Origin: Nitrosomonadales bacterium
GTDB lineage: Bacteria > Pseudomonadota > Gammaproteobacteria > Burkholderiales > Gallionellaceae
Reading direction: 5' to 3'
Assembly (NCBI GenBank): GCA_016235045.1
Contig: JACRME010000008.1
Span: forward strand, 496,001 to 560,000
DNA: 64,000 bases
Shown: positions 33,026-44,131 of the stretch, piece by piece
How positions within the stretch are numbered: the stretch's first letter is position 1
Layout of the letters: the number at the start of each line of letters is the position of its first letter
Program-made: the position numbers and the translations under genes
The notes under the pieces: model-generated
Told to the model about the DNA's origin: nothing
Database searches by the model: none
Seen by the model: only the letters and a program-made list of their open reading frames with translations

Positions 33026-34285
33026 ATGGAAACCATCACCAAATACATGCAACAAGTCGGGCAGCAGGCCCGCGCCGCTTCGCGCCTGATGGCGCAGGCA
33101 GACACCAACGCGAAGAATCACGCGCTGGAAAACATCGCGACGGCCATCCTGATCAACAGCGCGAAGCTCATTGCCGAAAATGCCAAGGATGTCGCTGCCG
33201 CGAAAGCCAGCGGTCTGGACGCGGCCTCCGTCGACCGCCTCACGCTCACCGAGAAGACGGTGAAATCCATGGCCGAGGGACTGCGCCAGGTCGCCGCCCT
33301 GGCCGATCCCGTCGGCGAAATCGAGGACTTGAAATTCCGCCCCTCCGGCATCCAGGTCGGCAAGATGCGCGTGCCGCTGGGCGTGATCGGCATCATCTAT
33401 GAATCGCGCCCGAACGTGACGGCCGATGCGGCCGGGCTGTGCCTGAAGTCGGGCAACGCCAGCATCCTGCGCGGCGGCTCGGAAGCCATCCATTCCAACC
33501 AGGCCATTGCCGCCTGCGTGCATCAGGGCCTGCGCGAGGCGGGCCTGCCCGAGGCTGCCGTGCAAGTGGTGAACACCACCGACCGCGCCGCCGTGGGCCT
33601 GCTCGTCACCATGAGCGAGTATGTGGACGTGATCGTGCCGCGCGGCGGCAAGCAACTGATCGAGCGCATCGCGCGCGAGGCGCGGGTACCCGTCATCAAG
33701 CACCTGCACGGCGTGTGCCATGTGTATATCGACGACGAAGCCGACCTGGCCAAAGCGATCCGCATCGCGGACAACGCCAAGACCCACCGTTACGGCGTAT
33801 GCAACGCGATGGAGACCTTGCTGGTGAACGCCGGCGTTGCGGCGCAGGTGCTGCCCGACCTGTGCAAAATCTACCTCGACAAGGGGGTGGAACTGCGCGG
33901 CGACGACGCCGCGCGCAAGCTGGTCGCGCAGATGAAACCCGCCACCGAGGAAGACTGGCATACCGAATACCTCGCTCCCATCCTCAGCATCCGCGTGGTC
34001 GCCAATCTGGACGAGGCTATTGCGCACATTGCCGCCTACGGCTCGCAACATACCGACAGCATCGTGACGGAAAACTACAGCAAAGCGATGCGTTTCCTGC
34101 GCGAGGTGGATTCCAGCAGCGTGATGGTGAACGCCTCCACGCGTTTCGCCGACGGTTTCGAATACGGCCTGGGCGCCGAGATCGGCATCTCCACCGACAA
34201 AATTCATGCGCGCGGCCCGGTCGGGCTGGAAGGGCTGACCTCGCAGAAATACATCGTGCTGGGCAATGGGCAAATAAGGATATGA
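33026..34285 (+). CDS. proA: Gamma-glutamyl phosphate reductase
   Basis: NADPH-dependent reduction of glutamyl-5-phosphate to the semialdehyde in proline synthesis. The 419 residues match the family length (417 in E. coli). Seen are [49 protein letters not shown], the catalytic-Cys segment [12 protein letters not shown] and [21 protein letters not shown] at the C-terminus. proB is not adjacent. The ATG follows AGAGACACACG, a weak ribosome site. Confidence 0.96.
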   Translation: METITKYMQQVGQQARAASRLMAQADTNAKNHALENIATAILINSAKLIAENAKDVAAAKASGLDAASVDRLTLTEKTVKSMAEGLRQVAALADPVGEIEDLKFRPSGIQVGKMRVPLGVIGIIYESRPNVTADAAGLCLKSGNASILRGGSEAIHSNQAIAACVHQGLREAGLPEAAVQVVNTTDRAAVGLLVTMSEYVDVIVPRGGKQLIERIAREARVPVIKHLHGVCHVYIDDEADLAKAIRIADNAKTHRYGVCNAMETLLVNAGVAAQVLPDLCKIYLDKGVELRGDDAARKLVAQMKPATEEDWHTEYLAPILSIRVVANLDEAIAHIAAYGSQHTDSIVTENYSKAMRFLREVDSSSVMVNASTRFADGFEYGLGAEIGISTDKIHARGPVGLEGLTSQKYIVLGNGQIRI

Positions 34286-34435
34286 GTCTTTAATTGCACG
34301 GCACAAGCGGGGCGGCCAAATAACAAGTTGTGGCAAGCGGACGAAGGGCTCGAACGGCTCAATCATTTCGAAGCCGCCCATGCCGGCAATAATGGTGGCG
34401 TTGCCCGCAGCGTTAGCTTAAACTCCATACCAACC

Positions 34436-34810
34436 ATGAAGAGCATCTCTACATTTACATTGCGTCTGCTGCTTGTCGTGCTGATCAGCACGTTCATGTC
34501 GCCCGGTTTCGCCTGGCAGATGATAGATAGCCATAACGTCGCATCGTTTGCCGGGCATGACGATCACCATCATCACGAAAACGATTTGTACCATCACCAT
34601 CATCACGACGATGATGGCGAGGGAGATGTCGACACCACCCACTCTCAAATTGGCCATTTGCTGAGCCACTTGCCAGTTGTGATGCAGGACATCGCGCCTC
34701 TGCCTGTTGCTCCGGCAGACTCATCCGCGTTTTCGGCTTGTGTCGCTGAATTTACTTATACCGCTACCGACCCACCCTACAAACCTCCCCGCACCTTCCT
34801 TTTCATCTGA
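34436..34810 (+). CDS. His-rich periplasmic protein of a metal-efflux operon (CzcI-like)
   Basis: A 124-residue exported protein (signal peptide, hydrophobic core ~8-22, cut near FAW). It has a dense His/Asp cluster in the middle (HDDHHHHEND, HHHHHDDDGEG), suited to binding divalent metal such as Zn, Ni, Co or Cu. The C-terminal half is plain and ends PRTFLFI. Such small His-rich proteins (CzcI, CnrX/NccX-like) commonly open czc/cus operons. It lies 64 bases before the CzcC-type gene. No regulator gene is adjacent. Confidence 0.72.
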   Translation: MKSISTFTLRLLLVVLISTFMSPGFAWQMIDSHNVASFAGHDDHHHHENDLYHHHHHDDDGEGDVDTTHSQIGHLLSHLPVVMQDIAPLPVAPADSSAFSACVAEFTYTATDPPYKPPRTFLFI

Positions 34811-34874
34811 TTCTGTACTTTGTGCCGCAGGCATCGAGCCTGCGGTCTGTTGCTCCTGATGAAAAGGAATCATC

Positions 34875-36308
34875 ATGTCGAAAGGCTCTTCTCGAATTCG
34901 GGAGGCATTGCTGCCATCCCGGTATATACGATTCATATCGCTCGCCGAATTCATGGCGTTGATGCTATCGATCTCCTCTGTTGGAATCGTTCAAGCAGAA
35001 TATCTGTCTTCGGCTGAACAGCTTGCATTGACCGAGCGCGAAGCAGTTGGCAGTGCGCAGTCTGCATCTGGAATTGAAGGCGCCCTGCCAGTGTCGGCGG
35101 GGGAAACGAATATCTGGACGTTCGCAAAAAGCATAAGGCGCGCGCTCGACACAGCGCCGGAACTGCGTGCCGCCGAGGCGGATGTCGCCGCGCGCGCCGC
35201 TGAATTGACCCAGGCCGAAGCGTGGCCTAACCCGAGCATCGACCTGGATGCGAACGACCGGCTCGGGCAGGAGGATGGACGCGGCGGATATGGTTTTACC
35301 CGTGTCGGGCTGAGCCAGCCGCTGCCGTTGCGGCGCATCGCACCCCAGCGTGCCGCTGCCGAAGCGAATCTCGAGAGCGCACATGCAAATCTCCGATACC
35401 GGCATCTGCTGCTCGAACGCGAAGCCGCGCGCGTTTTTCATGCGCTGCAACTGGCCGCGGCAAGGCGCCAGCTAGCCGAAGAAAGACAGAGGCTCGTGGC
35501 CGAATCTCTCACTATCTCGCGCAAGTCCGCGGCTGACCGGCTGGTGCGTTATCTCACGCCGCTCGAACGCCAGCGTCTGTCCATCCTCAATGAGGAAGCA
35601 AGCCAGGCCGTCGCCGTCGCCGAACGGGAGCAGCAGAAAGCGCTCATCGATTTTCGCACGCTGCTGGCGCTGCCGAGTTTGATCCGCGCCGAGCCGGCGG
35701 CGCTGACGCTGCCGGACGCGCCCGCGAGTCTCGCTGCGCTGACGCGCGAGCTGGATTCCCATCCGGCCTTGCTGGCGGCACGCAAGGAGGCCGAGGCTGC
35801 GGACGCGGGGATCGCGGTCGCCGAATCGCAGCGCTATGCCGACCCGACGCTTAACCTGTACCGCGAGCGCGACTATCTGGCGGGCGCAAGGCGCGACGTG
35901 ACCGGTGTGGGCATCAGCGTGCAGATCCCGCTCTGGAACACCGGCAGCGGAACAGTCGCCAGGGCCGGGGCAGAGGCCGGGCGCGTACAGGCGCAACTCG
36001 CGCTGGTGCAGCGCGATGCCCGCAGCAATCTCGAACAGGCTCACACGCAACTGCTTCGTCTGCTCGACCAGACCGGGCGGCTGCGCGCGAATCTGCTGGA
36101 ACCCGCGCGCGCGATGTTCGCGCTCACGCGCCGCAGTTTTGCCGCCGGCGAACTCAATGTCCTCACCCTGGTGGACGCCAACAACACCTACTTCGATGCC
36201 CTCGCGCGTTACCTTGAATTGCAGCAGGAATGCGCGCTCGCCGCCGCCGATCTGCGCCTCGCGTCCGGCGTCTCGTTACTTGATTCTGCGAAGGAGCAAA
36301 CACGATGA
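34875..36308 (+). CDS. CzcC-type outer-membrane efflux protein (TolC family)
   Basis: A 477-residue outer-membrane channel protein, with two OEP repeats: SIRRALDTAPELRAAEADVAARAAELTQAEAWPNP for the first, and a mirrored LDSHPALLAARKEAEAADAGIAVAESQRYADP for the second, each followed by beta segments (GVGISVQIPLWN) and long coiled-coil helices. The N-terminus has ~40 residues before and within the hydrophobic stretch, a long signal. It overlaps the pump gene by ATGA. It would complete the exit path of the RND pump across the outer membrane. It probably exports metal cations given its neighbours. Confidence 0.87.
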   Translation: MSKGSSRIREALLPSRYIRFISLAEFMALMLSISSVGIVQAEYLSSAEQLALTEREAVGSAQSASGIEGALPVSAGETNIWTFAKSIRRALDTAPELRAAEADVAARAAELTQAEAWPNPSIDLDANDRLGQEDGRGGYGFTRVGLSQPLPLRRIAPQRAAAEANLESAHANLRYRHLLLEREAARVFHALQLAAARRQLAEERQRLVAESLTISRKSAADRLVRYLTPLERQRLSILNEEASQAVAVAEREQQKALIDFRTLLALPSLIRAEPAALTLPDAPASLAALTRELDSHPALLAARKEAEAADAGIAVAESQRYADPTLNLYRERDYLAGARRDVTGVGISVQIPLWNTGSGTVARAGAEAGRVQAQLALVQRDARSNLEQAHTQLLRLLDQTGRLRANLLEPARAMFALTRRSFAAGELNVLTLVDANNTYFDALARYLELQQECALAAADLRLASGVSLLDSAKEQTR

Positions 36309-39300
36309 TTGCCGCACTGATCCGTTTCGCGCTGATCCAGCGCCTGATGATGCTGCTCGTCGCCGCCGCCGTGGTCTTCGGCGGCCTGTGGGCATTCCGC
36401 ACGCTGCCCATCGACGCGTTTCCCGATATCTACACGCCGCAGGTACAGGTGATCGTGAAGGCGCCGGGCATGACCCCGGCCGAGATCGAGAGCCGCATCG
36501 CTTTCCCCATCGAGACCGAGATGCAGGGCCTGCCGCGCCAGACTGCGCTGCGTTCGCTCAACAAATACGCGCTCGGGCTGGTGAACGTCTGGTTCGAGGA
36601 CGGCACCGACATCTATTGGGCGCGCCAGCAGGTGGCCGAACGTCTGAGCCAGGTGCGCGGAAGCCTGCCGCCCGGCATTGAACCGGTGCTGGCGCCGATC
36701 ACCACCCCGCTGGGCGAGGTTTACATGTACCGCATCGAGGGTGGCAACTTGAGCAATGTCGAGCGGCGCACGCTACAGGACTGGGTGATACGCCCGCGTC
36801 TGCGCAGTGTGGACGGAGTCGCGGACATCAATTCGCTCGGAGGAGAGGCGCGCGCCTTCGAGGTCGTGGTGCAACCCGAAAAACTCGCACGTTTCGGCCT
36901 CGGGCTCGGTGACGTGGAGCAGGCGCTTGCGGCGAGCAACCGCAATGCAGGCGGCGACCGCATTAACCGCAAAGACCAGACCCTGCTGGTGCGCACCGTC
37001 GGCGTACTGCGCGGTCTGGACGATATCGGCAAGGTGGTGGTGGCGACGCGTGCCGGCACACCGGTGCTCGTTCGCGACGTGGCCGAGGTGCGTCTTGACT
37101 CGCTCATCCGCTACGGCGGCGTAACCGCCGACGCCCAAGGTGAAGTGGTCACGGGGCTGGTGTTGTTGCGCAAGGATGCGAACGGACGCGCCACGGTCGA
37201 GGGTGTGAAGCGCGAAATCGCGGCATTGGCCCCGACATTGCCCGAGGGGGTCAGGATCGTGCCGTTCTACGACCGCACCGAGCTGATCGAGGAAGCCGTA
37301 TGGACGGTGCAGAAGGTTCTGGGCGAAGCGGTGCTGCTGGTGTTGATCGTGCTGGTCGTGCTGCTCGGCAACCTGCGCACGGCGCTCACCGTGGCGCTGA
37401 TTCTGCCGCTGTCGGTGCTGTTCACCTTTCTGGCGATGCGCCTGTTCGGCATTTCCGCCAACCTCATGTCGCTGGGCGGGCTGGCTATCGCCACCGGTAT
37501 TCTGGTGGACGCTGCCGTGGTGGTGGTCGAGAACATCCATACCCAGCTCGGCCAGGCGCCCAAAGGCGTGAGCCGCCTGCATCTCGTCTATCGCGCGGCG
37601 GCCGAGGTCGGCATGCCGGTGCTGTCGGGGGTGCTCATCATCGTCGTCGTGTTCCTGCCGCTGTTCACGCTGTCCGGCCTCGAAGGCAAAATGTTCGCGC
37701 CGCTCGCGCTGACCATCTGCTTCGCGCTTGTCGGCTCGCTCATGCTCTCGCTTACCGTCATTCCGGTGCTCGCGAGTTTCCTGATGCGCACGGGCGAACA
37801 TAGCGGGGATCGCGTGCTGGCGGCGATCGAACGGGTTTATCTGCCGACGATGCGCTGGGCAATCGCGCATCGCATGATCGCGGTTGGCGGCGCGCTGCTC
37901 GCACTTGGCGTAGCCGTGGCGCTGTTTCCGTTCATCGGGCGCGAATTCATGCCTGTCATGGACGAAGGCTCGACCGTGGCGATCATCGAAAAGAAGCCGG
38001 ACATCACACTGGAAGCCTCGCTCGCCGCCGACGCGCAATACCAGCGCGCGATGATGGAACTGCCCGAGGTCACCGGCGTGGTGTCGCGCACCGGCACCGA
38101 CGAGCTGGGCTTCGACCCCATGGGTCTCTACCAGACCGACAACTTCGTGCTTACCAAACCGCGCGCCGAATGGACGCGCAGTCTGGCGGAGTTCCAGGAG
38201 GCGTTGCGGCAGAAGCTGGAAGCGTTCGAGGATATCGAGATCGCCTTCACCCAGCCGATCGACATGCGTGTGTCGGAAATGCTTTCCGGCGTGCGCGCCG
38301 CGCTGGCAGTCAAGATTTACGGCGACGACCTTGCGGTGCTGGAGGAAAAGTCGAAACAGATCGAAGCGCTGTCCGCGGACATTCCCGGCGCGGTGGACAT
38401 CATGCGGCCGCCGCTGCTCGGCCAGCGATACCTGCAAATCGAAATACGCCCGGAGCGCATCGCGCGCTACGGCATCAGGGTCGAGGACATCAACCGCCTG
38501 ATCGAGACCGCCGTCGCGGGCAAGGTGGTGTCCGAGGTGATCGAGGCGAGCCGCCGCACCGGGGTGCTGGTGCGCTTCCCCGAAGACGCGCGCGCCACCC
38601 CGCAAGCGCTCGCGCGCCTGCTGGTGCTGACACCGGGCGGAGCCAAAGTGCCGCTGTCGTTGCTGGCCGATATCCGCGAGGTGGACGGCCCGGTGCAGAT
38701 CACGCGCGAAGCGGGCAAGCGTCTGGCCGTGGTGCAGGTGAACGTCGAGGCGCGCGACGTGGTCGGCCTTGTCGCTGACGTGCGCGCCGCCATCGAGCGC
38801 GAGGTCAAGTTGCCGCCGGGTTATTACATCGAATACGGCGGGCAGTTCGAGAACCAGCAACGCGCCGCGCAGCGCCTGGGGGTGGTCGTGCCGGTATCCA
38901 TCGCGCTGATCTTCTTCATGCTGTTCTCGACGTTCCGCTCGGTGCGCCAGGCGGGTCTGATTATCCTGAATATCCCGTTCGCGCTGATCGGCGGGGTGGT
39001 GAGTTTGTACCTCTCCGGGCTATATCTTTCCGTGCCCGCGTCGGTGGGTTTTATCACGCTGTTCGGCGTAGCGGTGCTCAACGGCGTGGTGATGGTGGCG
39101 TATATCAACCAGCTGCGCGCGACCGGGCGCACCGTGCTGCAAGCGGTGCAGGAAGGGGCGGAACGCAGGCTGCGGCCGGTGCTGATGACGGCACTTATCG
39201 CAAGCCTGGGTCTCGTGCCGATGCTGCTCGCCACCGGCCCCGGCTCGGAGTTGCAGCGGCCGCTGGCCGTGGTGGTGATAGGCGGGCTGCTCACCTCGAC

Positions 39301-39394
39301 GCTGCTGACCCTGGTGTTGCTGCCCACCCTCTATGCCTGGATCGAGACGCGTTCCGAGCGGCAAATCCAGAATTCCAAAGGAACAACATCATGA
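36305..39394 (+). CDS. czcA: CzcA-type heavy-metal RND efflux pump
   Basis: A 1029-residue inner-membrane RND transporter with 12 membrane helices and two large periplasmic loops. Family marks include RTLPIDAFPDIYTPQVQV, SEMLSGVRAALAVKIYGDD and SALLxIP-like FALIGGVVSLYLSGLYLSVP. The fourth helix reads LAIATGILVDAAVVVVEN: the VDxA..EN acid pair is present, but the DFG of classic CzcA is ATG here. The CusA methionine triad is also not evident (Ile in RYGIRVED). Divalent versus monovalent specificity therefore cannot be set. It overlaps both neighbours by ATGA, and no membrane fusion protein (CzcB) gene lies in the operon. Confidence 0.88.
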   Translation: MIAALIRFALIQRLMMLLVAAAVVFGGLWAFRTLPIDAFPDIYTPQVQVIVKAPGMTPAEIESRIAFPIETEMQGLPRQTALRSLNKYALGLVNVWFEDGTDIYWARQQVAERLSQVRGSLPPGIEPVLAPITTPLGEVYMYRIEGGNLSNVERRTLQDWVIRPRLRSVDGVADINSLGGEARAFEVVVQPEKLARFGLGLGDVEQALAASNRNAGGDRINRKDQTLLVRTVGVLRGLDDIGKVVVATRAGTPVLVRDVAEVRLDSLIRYGGVTADAQGEVVTGLVLLRKDANGRATVEGVKREIAALAPTLPEGVRIVPFYDRTELIEEAVWTVQKVLGEAVLLVLIVLVVLLGNLRTALTVALILPLSVLFTFLAMRLFGISANLMSLGGLAIATGILVDAAVVVVENIHTQLGQAPKGVSRLHLVYRAAAEVGMPVLSGVLIIVVVFLPLFTLSGLEGKMFAPLALTICFALVGSLMLSLTVIPVLASFLMRTGEHSGDRVLAAIERVYLPTMRWAIAHRMIAVGGALLALGVAVALFPFIGREFMPVMDEGSTVAIIEKKPDITLEASLAADAQYQRAMMELPEVTGVVSRTGTDELGFDPMGLYQTDNFVLTKPRAEWTRSLAEFQEALRQKLEAFEDIEIAFTQPIDMRVSEMLSGVRAALAVKIYGDDLAVLEEKSKQIEALSADIPGAVDIMRPPLLGQRYLQIEIRPERIARYGIRVEDINRLIETAVAGKVVSEVIEASRRTGVLVRFPEDARATPQALARLLVLTPGGAKVPLSLLADIREVDGPVQITREAGKRLAVVQVNVEARDVVGLVADVRAAIEREVKLPPGYYIEYGGQFENQQRAAQRLGVVVPVSIALIFFMLFSTFRSVRQAGLIILNIPFALIGGVVSLYLSGLYLSVPASVGFITLFGVAVLNGVVMVAYINQLRATGRTVLQAVQEGAERRLRPVLMTALIASLGLVPMLLATGPGSELQRPLAVVVIGGLLTSTLLTLVLLPTLYAWIETRSERQIQNSKGTTS

Positions 39395-39699
39395 AAATTC
39401 TCACCTTGATTGCACGCGCCGATATTAAACAGGTGCTTGCGGATAAGTTGCGCGGCCTCGACCGGGTGACGGAATTTACGTTCACCCAGATCGAAGGCCA
39501 CGGCGCCCGGGACGAGCATGACCCGGCGCTCTCGGTGCGCGACAGCGTGATCGGCTACACTCCTCACGTGCGCGTGGACATTCTGCTCAAGTCCGAGGAC
39601 GTGGACGATGTCCTGCAGGCGCTGCGCGCCTCCGACTGCGGTCTGGCGGGGCGCGCGAACTACAGGGTTGCAGCGGTGGAACAGCACGGGGCGCTATGA
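39391..39699 (+). CDS. P-II-like small protein (DUF3240 type)
   Basis: A 102-residue cytoplasmic protein of predicted ferredoxin-like fold (MKILTLIARADIKQVLADKLR at the start; VRVDILLKSEDVDDVLQALRAS later), resembling P-II/CutA-like DUF3240 proteins found after CzcA/CusA genes. It contains GYTPHVRVDILL, typical of the group. The start overlaps the pump stop as ATGA. A regulatory or metal-sensing role has been proposed for such relatives; it is unproven here. Confidence 0.68.
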   Translation: MKILTLIARADIKQVLADKLRGLDRVTEFTFTQIEGHGARDEHDPALSVRDSVIGYTPHVRVDILLKSEDVDDVLQALRASDCGLAGRANYRVAAVEQHGAL

Positions 39700-39899
39700 T
39701 ATGGCGGCCTTTCGACGGGTGAGGTTTTGTGCGCTCGATACTTCTTCATCATTGACTCATCCATGGCTCTGAATCCCGATCATCATTATTTGGATGAATT
39801 CATGTTGACCGCGGTAAGCAACCACAATGGCTGCCAAGCCTGGGGCAGTAATCTCGCCCCTGCATGCCGGAGCTTTGGATAAACAGGAGGTATATCGCC

Positions 39900-40250
39900 A
39901 TGCTCTATTACGCAATCAAGGTCGTCATCTCGGCGCTGCTTATCGTTGCCATTTCCGAGATCGCCAAGCGTTCTACCGGGTTTGCAGCCCTGGTCGCATC
40001 CATCCCGCTGACTTCGCTGCTTGCCTTTGTGTGGCTTTACATGGAGGGCGCGCCGCCGGAGCGAATTGCCGAGCTATCCGGCCAGATATTCTGGCTGGTA
40101 ATTCCCTCGCTGCTGCTATTTGTGATGCTTCCGCTCCTGTTGAAGCAGGGACTGAATTTCTGGGTCAGTCTCGCCTTGTCGGTCGCGGCCACCGCCGCCT
40201 TATATATTGCTCTTATACCGGTATTGCGCCGCTTTGGTGTCAACCTGTGA
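39900..40250 (+). CDS. DUF3147 membrane protein
   Basis: A 116-residue inner-membrane protein with four hydrophobic helices and the ISEIAKRSTGFAALVASIPLTSLLAFVWLY block typical of DUF3147. AGGAGGT eight bases upstream fixes the ATG at 39900. It lies 200 bases after the metal-efflux operon on the same strand and may be its last gene or separate. No function is known for the family. Confidence 0.7.
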   Translation: MLYYAIKVVISALLIVAISEIAKRSTGFAALVASIPLTSLLAFVWLYMEGAPPERIAELSGQIFWLVIPSLLLFVMLPLLLKQGLNFWVSLALSVAATAALYIALIPVLRRFGVNL

Positions 40251-40587
40251 CAACTCGAGGGTATGGCGCTCCTGGCGGTGACCGCCACAACCCCAGCAAC
40301 GACGCGGAACAGATCACGAAAAAGCGAACAGGACCGCATCCACAGGCTGCCTGCCATGCAAATACCCCTACTAGTTTTGATCGTTCAAACCGATATGGCG
40401 CTTCATTCGTTTGACGCCGTGTCGCCAGTGCGAGAACATTCAAAAACCGAATCGATCATGCTGTAGTCCCGTGATTGCCATCTGCCGGTGCAACAAATCA
40501 GAACGGTGTGCTTCTCGCATGGCGGGAAATCAATGACGACTGCAATCCCCGGCAGTGCGGGAATCGCAGCAAGAACTGGAGAACAAA
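40251..40587. other. 337-base gap before the dihydrolipoyl dehydrogenase gene
   Basis: No gene, hairpin with T-run or repeat is supported. The end of the gap (40560-40587) holds GGAG before the lpdA start, so the lpdA promoter should be here. Confidence 0.5.
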
Positions 40588-42351
<1,764 letters not shown>

Positions 42352-42380
42352 TGCAGGGTGCGCTTGTGCAGCCCATGCGA

Positions 42381-42485
42381 CTCATCAAGCAACATCCAAT
42401 TTGGATTACCAGTCTGCCCGTAGGAGCGCAACTTGTTGCGCGATAAATTTATGCGGAAAATCGCCCGGCAAGCCGGGCTCCTGCA
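42381..42485. repeat. Dispersed hairpin element of a second family, copy 1
   Basis: Consists of ATCCAATTTGGATTAC, then GTAGGAGCGCAACTTGTTGCGC and GCCCGGCAAGCCGGGCTCCT, giving two hairpins (GCGCAAC-TT-GTTGCGC; GCCCGGC-AA-GCCGGGC). The same string, inverted, is found at 51752-51873. It lies between lpdA and the tetR-type gene. Confidence 0.8.
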
Positions 42486-42558
42486 AAAATCCGCCTCATG
42501 AAATATCCGGATTAACCCCACTGGCATCCTGCCCGGGATTTGATGTTCACCCCCAAAA

Positions 42559-42574
42559 TTGGTAGTCTTACCAA
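42559..42574. promoter_or_regulatory. Candidate operator of the TetR-type regulator
   Basis: TTGGTAGTCTTACCAA is a perfect 6+6 inverted repeat with a four-base centre, lying 24 bases before the regulator's ATG. Position and shape suit TetR-type autorepression. The whole exporter operon would be controlled from here. Confidence 0.5.
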
Positions 42575-42598
42575 ACCGGACGATTCAAGGGCGGGGAA

Positions 42599-43159
42599 AT
42601 GGGCATCAGGGAAGACATTTTGATTGCAGGCTCGGTGCTGTTGCGCGAGAAAGGCGTGGCCGCGCTGACGCAGCCGCAGATCGCGCAGGCGGCCAACATC
42701 AAGCAGAGCCACCTGACCTACTATTTCCCCAAGCGCGCCAACCTGCTGCTGGCGATCGCGGAGTTCACCATGACCGGCCTGATGGACAGCGTGGCCGCGC
42801 AGTTGCAGGCGAAGCCGCAGGGCAAAACATTGTCGGACATCATCACCCGCATCATGACCGACGGCTTCCCGCCGCGCGTTTTCATCGGCCTGATCGTGGC
42901 CGCCGACAGCGATCCCGACATCCGCAAGCTGCTGCGCAAACTCATCCGCCATGTGCGCGCCGCGATCCGGCGCCTGCTGGAACAGGCTGGCATTGCAGCG
43001 GACGAGGAATCGACACTGCTGTTCCACGCCACCGTCGTCGGTCTGGCCGTGATGCACCAGGCACGACTCAGCAAGGAATCCGCCGCCGAGGTGCACGACG
43101 GTATCGCGCTGATGACGCGCATACTGACTCCCAAACAAACCCGTCGGGTGACCAAATGA
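42599..43159 (+). CDS. TetR-family transcriptional regulator
   Basis: A 186-residue repressor: helix-turn-helix in the first ~50 residues (REDILIAGSVLLREKGVAALT, IAQAANIKQSHLTYYFPKR) and a helical ligand-binding C-terminal domain. Its stop overlaps the start of the HlyD-type gene (ATGA), so it leads an exporter operon resembling E. coli cecR-ybhGFSR. It probably represses the operon until a toxic compound binds. A palindrome just upstream is the likely operator. The ligand is unknown. Confidence 0.9.
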   Translation: MGIREDILIAGSVLLREKGVAALTQPQIAQAANIKQSHLTYYFPKRANLLLAIAEFTMTGLMDSVAAQLQAKPQGKTLSDIITRIMTDGFPPRVFIGLIVAADSDPDIRKLLRKLIRHVRAAIRRLLEQAGIAADEESTLLFHATVVGLAVMHQARLSKESAAEVHDGIALMTRILTPKQTRRVTK

Positions 43160-43920
43160 AGAGACTCTCGCTGCTTTTACTTGTCATGCTGGCGGCCTGC
43201 GGCAAGGATGCCGGGCAAACTTATCAGGGCTATGTCGAGGGCGAATGGCTGCACCTGTCTTCGCCGCAGGGCGGCTACCTGGAGACGCTGAACGTGGCGC
43301 GCGGCGACCACCCCGCCAAGGGCAGCCAGGCCTTCGCTTTGTCCGGCGACCAGCGCGCCGCGCAGAACGCCGCGCTGGAAGCGCAATTGCGCGCGGCGGA
43401 AGCCACGCTGAAGTTCGCCACCGCACAACTCAAACGCCAGGAAGAACTGGCCAGAGAGAATTTCGCCTCGGCCTCGCGCACCGAGGAACTACTCTCCACC
43501 AAAGCACAGGCCGCCGCACAGGTGCGCGTGCTGCGCGAACAGCTCACCAACAAGACCGTGCAGATTCCCGCGCAGGGCGAGGTCACCGAAATCTACTACC
43601 GTCCCGGCGAATGGGTGCCGCCCGGCCAGCCGGTGCTGAGCCTGCTGCCGGACGACAAACGCCGCGTCCGCTTCTTCGTGCCGGAAAGCATCGTCGCGAC
43701 GCTGCATGCCGGACAGGTTGTCGAAGCCGGTTGCGACGGTTGTGCCGCCCCGGTCGCCGCGACCATCGACTTTATCGCCGCGCAGGCCGAATACACCCCG
43801 CCCGTGATCTACAGCCGCGGTTCGCGCGAAAAACTGGTGTTCCGCGTGGAGGCGATCCCTTCGCCGCAGGATGCCGCGCGCCTGCGTCCGGGTTTGCCGG
43901 TCGAGGTTGTTGTGAAATGA
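43156..43920 (+). CDS. HlyD-family membrane fusion lipoprotein (YbhG-like)
   Basis: A 254-residue periplasmic adaptor. Signal peptide with lipobox LAAC (Cys15) suggests lipid anchoring. A biotinyl-lipoyl-like half (EGEWLHLSSPQGGYLETLNVARGD) leads into a coiled-coil hairpin (~60-130, LRAAEATLKFATAQLKRQEELARE), then the second lipoyl half (QIPAQGEVTEIYYRPGEWVPPGQPVLSLL) and a beta-barrel domain. It would link the ABC transporter downstream to an outer-membrane channel. It is coupled to the regulator gene by ATGA. Repeat copy B separates it from the ATPase gene. Confidence 0.88.
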   Translation: MKRLSLLLLVMLAACGKDAGQTYQGYVEGEWLHLSSPQGGYLETLNVARGDHPAKGSQAFALSGDQRAAQNAALEAQLRAAEATLKFATAQLKRQEELARENFASASRTEELLSTKAQAAAQVRVLREQLTNKTVQIPAQGEVTEIYYRPGEWVPPGQPVLSLLPDDKRRVRFFVPESIVATLHAGQVVEAGCDGCAAPVAATIDFIAAQAEYTPPVIYSRGSREKLVFRVEAIPSPQDAARLRPGLPVEVVVK

Positions 43921-43947
43921 TCACCATCAAACACACCCGTCATTTGT

Positions 43948-44107
43948 CCCCTCCCCCTTGCAGGGGGATAACCAGCGACTTGCCCGCTTGCGGGCTTAGT
44001 CGAATGGCTAGTAGTTACATCAGGGCTAGGGAGGGGGTAGAAACAGTGAGCTTGCACCTGTCGCTTCTACCCCCATCCCAACCTTCCCCCTGCAAGGGGG
44101 AAGGAGC
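43948..44107. repeat. Dispersed paired-hairpin element, copy B
   Basis: The outer arms (CCCTCCCCCTTGCAGGGGG at left, CCTTCCCCCTGCAAGGGGGA at right, with GGGGGTAGA/TCTACCCCC inside) match the family. The centre carries an extra hairpin module (GCCCGC-TT-GCGGGC and flanks, 43952-44026) shared, inverted, with copy E. It sits within the exporter operon between the HlyD-type and ATPase genes. Confidence 0.88.
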
Positions 44108-44131
44108 TTGTCTCGAATTGGATAATCTCAA

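Noticed and set aside
36305-39394. Naming the pump CusA (Ag/Cu)
   Set aside because: The fourth-helix motif is partly CusA-like, but the methionine triad expected of CusA is not apparent and no CusB/CusF genes occur, so only a CzcA-type call is made.
43948-44107. CRISPR-like repeat array
   Set aside because: The repeats are paired inverted arms, not regularly spaced direct repeats with unique spacers; no cas genes are present.
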